Assembly: GCF_035989305.1 (NCBI RefSeq)
Contig: NZ_CP108514.1
Coordinates: 2,666,501 to 2,730,500 of the forward strand
Direction: 5' to 3'
From: Streptomyces sp. NBC_01233
GTDB taxonomy: Bacteria; Actinomycetota; Actinomycetes; Streptomycetales; Streptomycetaceae
DNA: 64,000 nucleotides
The position numbers and the translations under genes were made by a program. Position 1 is the stretch's first letter. The number at the start of each line of letters is the position of its first letter. Below are positions 1 through 7,157 of the stretch, piece after piece. A model generated the notes under the pieces. That model searched no databases, was not told the origin of the DNA, and worked only from the letters and a program-made list of their open reading frames with translations.

Positions 1-79
1 CGGGCCGGTCGCGAAGCGAGGGCCCGGCCTCGGCGTCGGCAACCGGCCGGTTCCCGGGTTTCGGGGTGATCGTTGTCAC
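1..79 (-). CDS. murE: MurE, UDP-MurNAc-tripeptide synthetase (5' end only)
   Basis: Only the first 26 codons lie in the window. Read on the minus strand from GTG at 79 they give V-T-T-I-T-P-K-P-G-N-R-P, the start I know for Streptomyces MurE ligases. A ribosome-binding sequence (GTGAGG) lies about 8 nt upstream. MurE adds the third peptide residue to UDP-MurNAc-dipeptide in cytoplasmic peptidoglycan precursor synthesis. It lies 44 nt downstream of ftsI on the same strand, the standard dcw order. The call rests on the N-terminus and position, because no catalytic motif is inside the window. Confidence 0.85.
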   Translation of the reverse strand, partial: MTTITPKPGNRPVADAEAGPSLRDRP

Positions 80-123
80 TGATGGCGCCTCACGCTCTTC
101 TGGCGGGCCGACCGGGCTGTAGG

Positions 124-2133
124 TCACGGACCGGGCTGCGGACTGGGCTGCGGGGCGGGCTGCGGGCCGGGTTCGTAGGTGACCGGCAGCCCGGCGGGGG
201 CGGTTCCGGTGGGGGCGATCTGAAGGGTCTTGAGGGCGAACTCCATGACCTTCTTGTAGATGGGGCCGCAGATCTGGCCGCCGAAGTAACTGCCCTTCGT
301 GGGGTTCTGGATGGCGCAGTAGACGGTGATCCGCGGGTTGTCCGCGGGTGCGAAGCCGGCGAAGGAGGCCGTGTAGCCCTTGTAGCGGCCGGTGGCCGGA
401 TCCACCCGGTTGGAGGTGCCGGTCTTGCCGCCGACCCGGTAGCCGGGGATCTTCGCCTTGGTGCCGGTGCCCTCCTGGTCGTCGACGACGGATTCGAGCA
501 TCGCGGCGAGGGTCTTGGCGGTCTCCGAGCTGATCACGCGGCGCTGCTCGGGGGCCGGGGCCGGGGTGAAGCGGCCGTCGGGTCCCTTGGTGCCGCGCAC
601 CAGGGTCGGCTCGATCCGGACCCCGTCGTTGGCGATGGTCGAGTACACGGAGGCCGCCTGCATGGCGTTGAGGGACAGGCCCTGGCCGAAAGGAATCGTG
701 TACTGCTGGGAGGTGGACCAGTCCTTGGGCTCGGCGAGGATGCCGCGGGACTCGCCGGGATAGCCCAGCCCGGTGGGCCGGCCGATGCCGAACTTGGTCA
801 GGTAGGAGTGCAGGACCTTGTTGGACTCGGGCTGGGTGGGTCCGAGCTGGCCGGTGGCCAGGATCGTGCCGATGTTGGAGGACTTGGCGAGGACCCCGTT
901 GAGGGTCAGGTACCAGGTCGGGTGGTCGATGTCGTCCTTGAACAGCCGGTCGCCGCGGTGCAGCCGGTTGGGGACCTCGACGCGGGTCTCGGGGGTGGCC
1001 TTCTTCTCCTCCAGCACGGCGGCCATAGACATCACCTTGGCGGTGGAGCCGGGCTCGTACACGTCCTGGAGCGCGGCGTTGCCCATGGCGGCGGAGCTGG
1101 CCCTGCTCAGGTCGTTGGGGTCGAAACCGGGGGCGTTGGCCATGGCCAGCACCTCGCCGGTGCGGGTGTCCTGCACGATGACGTAGCCGCGGTCGGCCTC
1201 GGACTTCTGGACCTGCTCGGCGATGGCGCTCTGGGCCGCCCACTGGATGTCCCGGTCGATGGTGAGCGCGATGTCCTCGCCGGGGACGGCGGGCTTCTCG
1301 CTGGAGCCGGCCGTGGGGACCTTGCGACCGCCGGACTGGGCGTACGTGATCTCGCCGTCCTTGCCCGACAGCTTCTTGTCGAGGGAGGACTCCAGGCCGC
1401 CGCCGCCCTTGCCGTCGGCGTTGACGTAACCCAGTATCCCGGCGGCGAGGTCGCCGTTCGGGTACACACGCTTGCTGCTGTCCTCCTTGAACACGCCGGC
1501 GAGGACGTTGGCGCCGGGGCCGTTGTTCTTCTTGTCGGCCGCCGCCTTGTCCCGGAAGACGCGCTGGAGGTCCTTGATCTGGTTCCAGACCTGGGGGGTC
1601 TGGCGCTGGGCCAGGATCACGTACCGGCTGTTCTTGGCGCTCAGCTTGGCGGTGAGCTCCTTGGCGTCCTTGCCGAGGATGGGCGCGAGGAGGGCGGCGG
1701 CCTGCGCGGGGGCGTCCGGGGCCTTGCTCTCCTGCGGGGTGAACATCTTCGGGTCGGCGGTGATGTCGTACGCGTCGACGCTGGTGGCGAGGGCCACGCC
1801 GCGGCGGTCGGTGATCTCGCCGCGCTCGGCGGCCAGCTTGACGCTGGTGTAGCGGTTCTTGGAGGCCTCGGCGGAGAAGGTCGAGGCGTCGACGGCCTGC
1901 ACCTGGAGCAGCCGGACGACGAAGGCGAGCATGACGAGGGTCAGGCCGACGCTGACGAGGCGGAGCCGGGGGCGGGGGCTGCCGAGCCGGATGGTGTGGG
2001 GCCGTGTGGCCGCCGCGGGCCGGCGGGTCGCCGGGCGGGAGGCCGGGCGGGCGCCCGCCCGGGCCCGGTCGCCCGGGCGGGGGGGCCTGGCCGGTCCCGG
2101 TACCCGCCGCCGAGGCGGCTCCTGCGGGCTCAC
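124..2133 (-). CDS. ftsI: FtsI, division-specific penicillin-binding protein (transpeptidase)
   Basis: Class B penicillin-binding protein that cross-links septal peptidoglycan, about 669 aa. A basic, Pro/Arg-rich cytoplasmic tail is followed by one membrane anchor (VGLTLVMLAFVVRLLQV), the PBP dimerisation domain and the transpeptidase domain. The three active-site motifs are present: GSTAKV (SxxK, nucleophile Ser), KSSN (SxN) and GGKTGTS (KTG). The C-terminus is Pro/Gln-rich. I chose GTG at 2133 because the protein then begins S-P-Q-E-P-P-R-R-R, like Streptomyces FtsI as I recall it. An in-frame GTG at 2196 adds 21 low-complexity residues. ftsL lies 138 nt upstream and murE follows downstream. 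Confidence 0.95.
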   Translation of the reverse strand: MSPQEPPRRRVPGPARPPRPGDRARAGARPASRPATRRPAAATRPHTIRLGSPRPRLRLVSVGLTLVMLAFVVRLLQVQAVDASTFSAEASKNRYTSVKLAAERGEITDRRGVALATSVDAYDITADPKMFTPQESKAPDAPAQAAALLAPILGKDAKELTAKLSAKNSRYVILAQRQTPQVWNQIKDLQRVFRDKAAADKKNNGPGANVLAGVFKEDSSKRVYPNGDLAAGILGYVNADGKGGGGLESSLDKKLSGKDGEITYAQSGGRKVPTAGSSEKPAVPGEDIALTIDRDIQWAAQSAIAEQVQKSEADRGYVIVQDTRTGEVLAMANAPGFDPNDLSRASSAAMGNAALQDVYEPGSTAKVMSMAAVLEEKKATPETRVEVPNRLHRGDRLFKDDIDHPTWYLTLNGVLAKSSNIGTILATGQLGPTQPESNKVLHSYLTKFGIGRPTGLGYPGESRGILAEPKDWSTSQQYTIPFGQGLSLNAMQAASVYSTIANDGVRIEPTLVRGTKGPDGRFTPAPAPEQRRVISSETAKTLAAMLESVVDDQEGTGTKAKIPGYRVGGKTGTSNRVDPATGRYKGYTASFAGFAPADNPRITVYCAIQNPTKGSYFGGQICGPIYKKVMEFALKTLQIAPTGTAPAGLPVTYEPGPQPAPQPSPQPGP

Positions 2134-2204
2134 GCGGCCACCGCCCGCGGCGTGCCGATGCCGCCGCCGGGGTGCTGGGCCGAGCCCTGGGGGCACCTCA
2201 CAGC

Positions 2205-2250
2205 GGAGCTGGGGGAGAAACGGCGAAAGGGCGGGGCCGGGGGAAGCCCC
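2205..2250. repeat. GC-rich intergenic repeat (GGGGGAGAAACGG type)
   Basis: GGGGGAGAAACGG followed by an A-run and a GGGCGGGG stretch lies between ftsL and ftsI. Nearly the same string occurs at 21598-21640, and a related inverted one at 51940-51970. This looks like a dispersed intergenic repeat. Its presence between two co-directional dcw genes is slightly unexpected. Confidence 0.5.
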
Positions 2251-2271
2251 GCAGGGGTCCGCTTCACGACG

Positions 2272-2814
2272 TCACCTTCCAGGGGTCTGGCTGGGCTGCG
2301 AGGGCTGGGCCGGGGGCGGGCCCGCCGGGGCCTGCGAGGCCGGGGCCTGGGAGGCCGGGGCCTGGGAGGCCGGGGCCTGGGAGGCGGCCGGAGCCGCCGG
2401 CGGGGTCGGGGACGGGGAGGCCTCGGCCGGGACGGCGGTGCCGGCGACCTTGCCGTCCGGGCCGATGAAGACGGGGCTGCCGCCCGGGACCAGACCGAGC
2501 TCCTGCGCCCGGCGCTGCAGCGCGTCGGGCGCCGAGTGGGCGTCCACGTCCCGCTGCAGCGCCTGCTCCTCGTCGGTGAGCGCGGTGGTCTCCTTCTTCA
2601 GCCTGGTCAGCTGGAAGGAGCCCTCGTTCAGCGCCGAGTTCAGCAGCAGCAGGCTGATCAGGCCGCCGCCGAGCAGCGCCACGACCAGCACGACGAACGG
2701 CATCCGCGCGGCCTGCCCGCCGGGGCGGGGCCGGGCCGGGCGGCCGCCGAGCGCCCGGCCGAGGCGGGCCGCCTGCCCGCGGGTCAGCGTGGCGACCTTC
2801 CCGGCCTTGGTCAC
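2272..2814 (-). CDS. ftsL: FtsL-like septum formation initiator protein
   Basis: A 180-aa bitopic membrane protein of the FtsL/DivIC type, a partner of FtsQ, DivIC and FtsI in the divisome. It has a basic cytoplasmic N-terminus, one membrane helix (residues about 38-58, [20 protein letters not shown]), and then a coiled-coil-like stretch ([25 protein letters not shown]). The external tail is Pro/Ala/Ser-rich and ends in a tandem SQAPA repeat. The GTG start overlaps the rsmH stop by 4 nt (GTGA), so the two are probably translationally coupled. Assignment rests on topology and position between rsmH and ftsI, since FtsL sequence is poorly conserved. Confidence 0.88.
   Translation of the reverse strand: MTKAGKVATLTRGQAARLGRALGGRPARPRPGGQAARMPFVVLVVALLGGGLISLLLLNSALNEGSFQLTRLKKETTALTDEEQALQRDVDAHSAPDALQRRAQELGLVPGGSPVFIGPDGKVAGTAVPAEASPSPTPPAAPAASQAPASQAPASQAPASQAPAGPPPAQPSQPSQTPGR
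2322..2385 (-). repeat. 15-bp tandem repeat encoding the SQAPA array of FtsL
   Basis: About 3.5 near-perfect copies of a 15-bp unit (plus-strand AGGCCGGGGCCTGGG) encode the repeated SQAPA pentapeptide in the extracytoplasmic tail of FtsL. Arrays like this change length easily by slippage and probably act as a flexible linker. Confidence 0.8.
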
Positions 2815-3770
2815 AGCCGCGCCTCCCGGATGCGTTCGACCCCGCGGAACCTCGCCGGGGCGGCCCGCCGGTTCTCGGCGATCTCCTCCTCGGTCGGCAG
2901 TTCCGCTCCGCGCGTCAGCAGCTTCAGCTTCGGCTGGTACTTCTCCGGTACGACCGGCAGCCCGGGCGGGGCCGTGGAGGCCGCGCCGGCCGCGAAGACC
3001 TGCTTGACCAGGCGGTCCTCGAGCGAGTGGTACGAGAGCACCGCGATCCGGCCGCCGACCGCGATCCGGTCCACCGCCGCCGGGATGGCCTTCTCCAGGC
3101 CGGAGAGCTCGCCGTTGACCTCGATCCGCAGGGCCTGGAAGGTCCGCTTCGCCGGGTTGCCGCCGGTTCGCTTGGCCGCCTGCGGCAGGGAGTCGCGGAT
3201 CAGTTCCACGAGCCGGGCGCTGTTGGTGAAGGGCTCCTTGTCCCGCTCCCGGACGACGGCGGAGACGATGCGCTTGGCCTGCTTCTCCTCGCCGTACTGG
3301 CGCAGGATCCGGACGAGCTCGCCCGGCGCGTAGGTGTTCAGGACCTCGGCGGCGCTGATGCCGGTCGTCTGGTCCATGCGCATGTCCAGCGGCGCGTCCT
3401 GCGCGTACGCGAACCCGCGGTCGGCCTCGTCCAGCTGCATGGAGGAGACGCCCAGGTCGAAGAGGATGCCCTGGACGGTGGGGATGCCGAGCCCGTCGAG
3501 GACCTCGGCGAGGTCGGCGTAGATCGCGTGGACGAGGGTGGCCCGGTCGCCGAAGGGTGCGAGGCGTTCACCGGAGAGCCGCAGGGCTTCCTTGTCGCGG
3601 TCGAGGCCGATCAGGTGGGCCTCGGGGAACCGGGTCAGCAGGGCCTCGCTGTGGCCGCCGAGGCCGAGGGTGCAGTCGACGACGACGGCCCCGGGCCTCT
3701 CCAGCGCCGGGGCCAACAGGTCCAGGCACCGCTGGAGCATCACCGGGACATGTCGGGACTCGCTAGTCAA
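2811..3770 (-). CDS. rsmH: RsmH, 16S rRNA (cytosine-1402-N4)-methyltransferase
   Basis: A 319-aa S-adenosylmethionine-dependent enzyme (formerly MraW) that N4-methylates C1402 of 16S rRNA. The N-terminal HVPVML and the SAM-binding [14 protein letters not shown] are typical, as are [11 protein letters not shown] and the C-terminal [12 protein letters not shown] block. The start is TTG at 3770, with GAGAGG about 7 nt upstream. The only other nearby ATG is out of frame. It heads the visible rsmH-ftsL-ftsI-murE run. No mraZ lies upstream; instead there is a 311-bp spacer and a divergent carbonic anhydrase gene. Confidence 0.95.
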   Translation of the reverse strand: MTSESRHVPVMLQRCLDLLAPALERPGAVVVDCTLGLGGHSEALLTRFPEAHLIGLDRDKEALRLSGERLAPFGDRATLVHAIYADLAEVLDGLGIPTVQGILFDLGVSSMQLDEADRGFAYAQDAPLDMRMDQTTGISAAEVLNTYAPGELVRILRQYGEEKQAKRIVSAVVRERDKEPFTNSARLVELIRDSLPQAAKRTGGNPAKRTFQALRIEVNGELSGLEKAIPAAVDRIAVGGRIAVLSYHSLEDRLVKQVFAAGAASTAPPGLPVVPEKYQPKLKLLTRGAELPTEEEIAENRRAAPARFRGVERIREARL

Positions 3771-4081
3771 AGCGCCCTCTCAGATAACGGCGCGGCAGGC
3801 ATACGCCGCGCCGCGCACGCGGAGTGTTACCAGGGGGCCGGGCGGCCGGTCAGGGCCGGGCTCCGGCCGGTTCGCGTCACTTTAGTGCAACGGTCGCCGC
3901 GGTCAACGAACCGCCCCGCGCGGCGTGCACGGCTCTCGGACCGAACCGGCAAAAGCCGCGAATCACCCGGACGGCCGCCTCATGCCCACCCCTGTGGGTT
4001 AGCTCACAACAAGGCTCGTTGACGTTCTTTGTCCGCCCTCACGCGAGGCCTTTACCGGCCGTGACCATTAACGTCGTAGGC
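3771..4081. other. Divergent intergenic region, rsmH / carbonic anhydrase
   Basis: These 311 bp between divergent start codons must hold both promoters. I see the rsmH Shine-Dalgarno at its left edge and a TAACGT -10-like hexamer (4069-4074) exactly 7 nt before the carbonic anhydrase ATG. No small gene or RNA is recognisable. Confidence 0.5.
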
Positions 4082-4633
4082 ATGACGACTTCCGCATCCC
4101 TGCCTGCAGAGTCCGCGTCCGAGGCATCCGTCGGCGGATCCGTCACCGACCGGCTGGTCGAGGCGAATCAGCGTTACGCCGCGGAGTTCACCGACCCCGG
4201 GATGGACGCCCGCCCGGTGCTCCACGTCGCCGTGGTGGCCTGTATGGACGCCCGCCTCGACCTGCACAAGGCGCTCGGCCTGGAGCTCGGCGACTGCCAC
4301 ACGATCCGCAACGCCGGCGGCGTGGTCACGGACGACACCATCCGTTCCCTCACCATCAGCCAGCGGGCCCTCGGCACCCGCACGGTGATACTCATCCACC
4401 ACACCGGCTGCGGTCTCGAAAGTCTGACCGAGGACTTCCGGCACGAGCTGGAGGACGAAGTCGGCCAGCGTCCGGCCTGGGCCGTCGAGGCCTTCCGGGA
4501 CGTGGACCAGGACGTCCGCCAGTCCATGCAGCGGGTTCGCACCAACCCGTTCCTGCCCCACAAGGACGATGTGCGAGGCTTCGTCTTCGACGTGCACACC
4601 GGGCTCCTGCGGGAGATCGATCCCAGCTCTTGA
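4082..4633 (+). CDS. Beta-class carbonic anhydrase
   Basis: A 183-aa cytoplasmic zinc enzyme interconverting CO2 and bicarbonate. The zinc ligands Cys54, His107 and Cys110 and the Asp56/Arg58 dyad sit in ACMDARL and HHTGCG, in the usual order, so it should be active. The ATG has no convincing Shine-Dalgarno but is preceded by TAACGT with a 7-nt gap, suggesting a leaderless transcript. It stands alone, divergent from rsmH and 137 bp ahead of the moxR operon. Confidence 0.92.
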   Translation: MTTSASLPAESASEASVGGSVTDRLVEANQRYAAEFTDPGMDARPVLHVAVVACMDARLDLHKALGLELGDCHTIRNAGGVVTDDTIRSLTISQRALGTRTVILIHHTGCGLESLTEDFRHELEDEVGQRPAWAVEAFRDVDQDVRQSMQRVRTNPFLPHKDDVRGFVFDVHTGLLREIDPSS

Positions 4634-4770
4634 GTGACACAAGGCCGTAACGCCGTCAAGAATGCGGGGTGGCACCACCCGGGATCCCCCGGAACCGGTG
4701 TCCGTGTTTCGGGGTGGGCCGGTCATGCGCCAAGGGCGTCGGCCCTGGGAATGGGCCGAGGAGAACCAAG

Positions 4771-5781
4771 GTGACGACGTATGACGACCGAGCGAGCCTC
4801 GCGGATCTGACCAGCACGGCGGAGCGGGTGCGCCAGTCGGTCGAGAGCGTGATCGAGGGCAAGCCCGAGGTCGTACGCCTCGCGCTGACCGTGCTGCTCG
4901 CCGAGGGGCACCTGCTGATCGAGGACGTCCCCGGCGTCGGCAAGACGATGCTCGCCAAGACGCTGGCCAAGTCCATCGACTGCTCGGTTCAGCGCATCCA
5001 GTTCACGCCGGACCTGCTGCCCTCCGACATCACCGGTGTCAGCATCTACGACCAGCAGCTGCGCGAGTTCGAGTTCAAGCCCGGCGCGATCTTCGCGCAG
5101 ATCGTGATCGGCGACGAGATCAACCGCGCCTCGCCGAAGACCCAGTCCGCGCTGCTGGAGTCGATGGAGGAGCGCCAGGTCACCATCGACGGCACGACCT
5201 ACGCGCTGCCGAGCCCGTTCATGGTCGTCGCCACCCAGAACCCGGTGGAGATGGAGGGCACGTACCCGCTGCCCGAGGCCCAGCGCGACCGCTTCATGGC
5301 CCGCGTCTCCGTCGGCTACCCCAGCCCCGAGGCCGAGCTCCAGATGCTCGACGTGCACGGCGGGGTCTCCCCGCTCGACGACCTGACGGCCGTCGCGCAC
5401 GCCCACGAGATCATCAAGCTCATCGAGGCCGTCCGCGAGGTGTACGTGGCCGAGCCCGTCCGGCGCTACGTCGTCGACCTGGTCGCCGCCACCCGCAGCC
5501 ACCCGGACCTGCGGCTCGGCGCCTCGCCCCGCGCCACCCTGCACCTGCTGCGCGCCGTGAAGGCCTCCGCCGCGCTCGCCGGCCGGGACTACGTCCTGCC
5601 CGACGACGTCCAGGCCCTGGCCGCCCCGGTCCTCGCGCACCGGCTGCTGCCCACCGCCCAGGCCCAGCTGAACCGGCGCACCGCCGAGCAGGTCGTCCAC
5701 GACATCCTGCAGCGCACCCCCGTCCCGGCCGCGCACGCCCGCGGCGAGATGCCGCCCGGCGCGGGCATCCGGGGCTTCTGA
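4771..5781 (+). CDS. MoxR-family AAA+ ATPase
   Basis: A 336-aa AAA+ chaperone-like ATPase. Walker A is GVGKTM (in DVPGVGKTMLAKTLAKS), Walker B is VIGDEINRA, and sensor 1 is the ATQNPVEMEGTYPLPEAQRDRF block typical of MoxR. The start is GTG at 4771, preceded by GAGGAGAA. In-frame codons upstream lack a ribosome site. Its stop overlaps the next start by one base (TGATG). MoxR proteins are usually paired with DUF58 and von Willebrand-type proteins and are thought to help mature or assemble partners. Here the trio MoxR-DUF58-transglutaminase is the classic arrangement. Confidence 0.93.
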   Translation: MTTYDDRASLADLTSTAERVRQSVESVIEGKPEVVRLALTVLLAEGHLLIEDVPGVGKTMLAKTLAKSIDCSVQRIQFTPDLLPSDITGVSIYDQQLREFEFKPGAIFAQIVIGDEINRASPKTQSALLESMEERQVTIDGTTYALPSPFMVVATQNPVEMEGTYPLPEAQRDRFMARVSVGYPSPEAELQMLDVHGGVSPLDDLTAVAHAHEIIKLIEAVREVYVAEPVRRYVVDLVAATRSHPDLRLGASPRATLHLLRAVKASAALAGRDYVLPDDVQALAAPVLAHRLLPTAQAQLNRRTAEQVVHDILQRTPVPAAHARGEMPPGAGIRGF

Positions 5782-7157
5782 TGAGCGCCGGTGCCCCGCG
5801 CGGCGCCGGCGGCCCGGGGGACGGCGGCGGGTTCCGCGCGTCGCTGTCCGGGCTGACCACCCGCGGCCGCTCGTTCGTGGCCGCCGGGATAGCCGCCGCC
5901 ACCTGCGCCTACGTCCTGGGCCAGGGCGAACTGCTCCGGGTCGGCCTGCTGCTCGCCGCCCTGCCGCTGATCTGCGTCTACGCCCTGCACCGCACCCGCT
6001 ACCGGGTCTCCGGCAGCCGCAGGCTGAGCCCCGGACGGGTGCCCGCGGGCGCCGAGGCCCGGGTGCAGCTGCGCATGGACAACGTCTCCCGGATGCCCAC
6101 CGGCCTGCTGATGCTCCAGGACCGGGTGCCCTACGTGCTGGGCCCGCGCCCGCGCTTCGTCCTGGACCGGGTCGAGCCCGGCGGGCGCCGCGAGGTGTCC
6201 TACCGGGTCCGCTCCGACCTGCGCGGCCGTTATCCGCTGGGCCCGCTCCAGCTGCGGCTGACCGACCCCTTCGGACTGGTCGAGCTGACCCGCTCCTTCA
6301 GCACCTACGACACCCTCACCGTCATCCCGCGCACCGAGCCCCTGCCGCCGGTCCGGCTGACCGGCGAGTCCAACGGCTACGGCGACGGCAGCCGCCGCTC
6401 GCTGGCCCTGGCCGGTGACGACGACGTGATCCCGCGCGGCTACCGGCGCGGCGACGACCTGCGCCGGGTGCACTGGCGCTCCACGGCCCGCTACGGCGAG
6501 CTGATGGTCCGCCGGGAGGAACAGCCGCAGCGCAGCCGGGCCACCGTCCTGCTGGACACCCGGCGCCTCGCCTTCGACGGCGCGGGCCCCGACTCCGCCT
6601 TCGAGTGGGCCGTCTCGGCGGCCGCCTCCAGCCTCGTGCACGTGCTGGAGCAGGGCTTCTCGGCGCGGCTGCTCACGGACACCGGCGACTCGGTGCCCGG
6701 CGACGGCGGAGGCGGCTTCTCCGCCGGCGGCCAGGAGTCCGCGGAGGCCGCCGGGCTGATGATGGACACGCTCGCGGTGGTCGGGCACTCCGACGGCGCC
6801 GGCCTCTCACGGGCCTACGACGCGGTGCGCGGCGGTGGCGCGGGAAGCTTCGGCGGAGGCGGCGGTGACGGGCTCCTCATCGCCTTCCTCGGCGACCTGG
6901 ACGACGTACAGACGGACCTGGCGGCCAAGATGCGCCAGCGCACCTCGGGTGCGGTGGCCTTCGTACTGGACTCCGCGGCCTGGGGCGGGCAGCCCGCACC
7001 CGGTCACGCCGTGACCCCGCTGGAGGAGCGGCTGCGCAGGCTGCGCGACGCGGGCTGGACGGCACTGGCCGCCCCGCCCGGGGTGGCCTTCGGCGAGCTG
7101 TGGCGACAGGCCGGCACCGCTCGCGTCGGTACGGGGACTTCCGGAGGTCGGGCATGA
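5781..7157 (+). CDS. DUF58 domain-containing membrane protein
   Basis: 458 aa. After a Gly-rich N-terminus there are two membrane helices (about residues 28-70), then a beta-rich extracytoplasmic-like region and the DUF58 motif RRGDDLRRVHWRSTARYGELMVRREEQ. The C-terminal half resembles a von Willebrand A-like fold, and Gly-rich loops (GGGGGD) interrupt it. It is coupled to moxR by a 1-nt overlap and to the next gene by an ATGA overlap. The molecular function of DUF58 is not established; a role as MoxR client or partner is inference from the conserved operon. Confidence 0.9.
   Translation: MSAGAPRGAGGPGDGGGFRASLSGLTTRGRSFVAAGIAAATCAYVLGQGELLRVGLLLAALPLICVYALHRTRYRVSGSRRLSPGRVPAGAEARVQLRMDNVSRMPTGLLMLQDRVPYVLGPRPRFVLDRVEPGGRREVSYRVRSDLRGRYPLGPLQLRLTDPFGLVELTRSFSTYDTLTVIPRTEPLPPVRLTGESNGYGDGSRRSLALAGDDDVIPRGYRRGDDLRRVHWRSTARYGELMVRREEQPQRSRATVLLDTRRLAFDGAGPDSAFEWAVSAAASSLVHVLEQGFSARLLTDTGDSVPGDGGGGFSAGGQESAEAAGLMMDTLAVVGHSDGAGLSRAYDAVRGGGAGSFGGGGGDGLLIAFLGDLDDVQTDLAAKMRQRTSGAVAFVLDSAAWGGQPAPGHAVTPLEERLRRLRDAGWTALAAPPGVAFGELWRQAGTARVGTGTSGGRA

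Noticed and set aside
73..3333. Very long plus-strand open frame opposite ftsI-rsmH
   Set aside because: A Gly/Leu/Val-rich antisense shadow produced by high-GC codon use. The opposite strand carries ftsI, ftsL and rsmH with full motifs.
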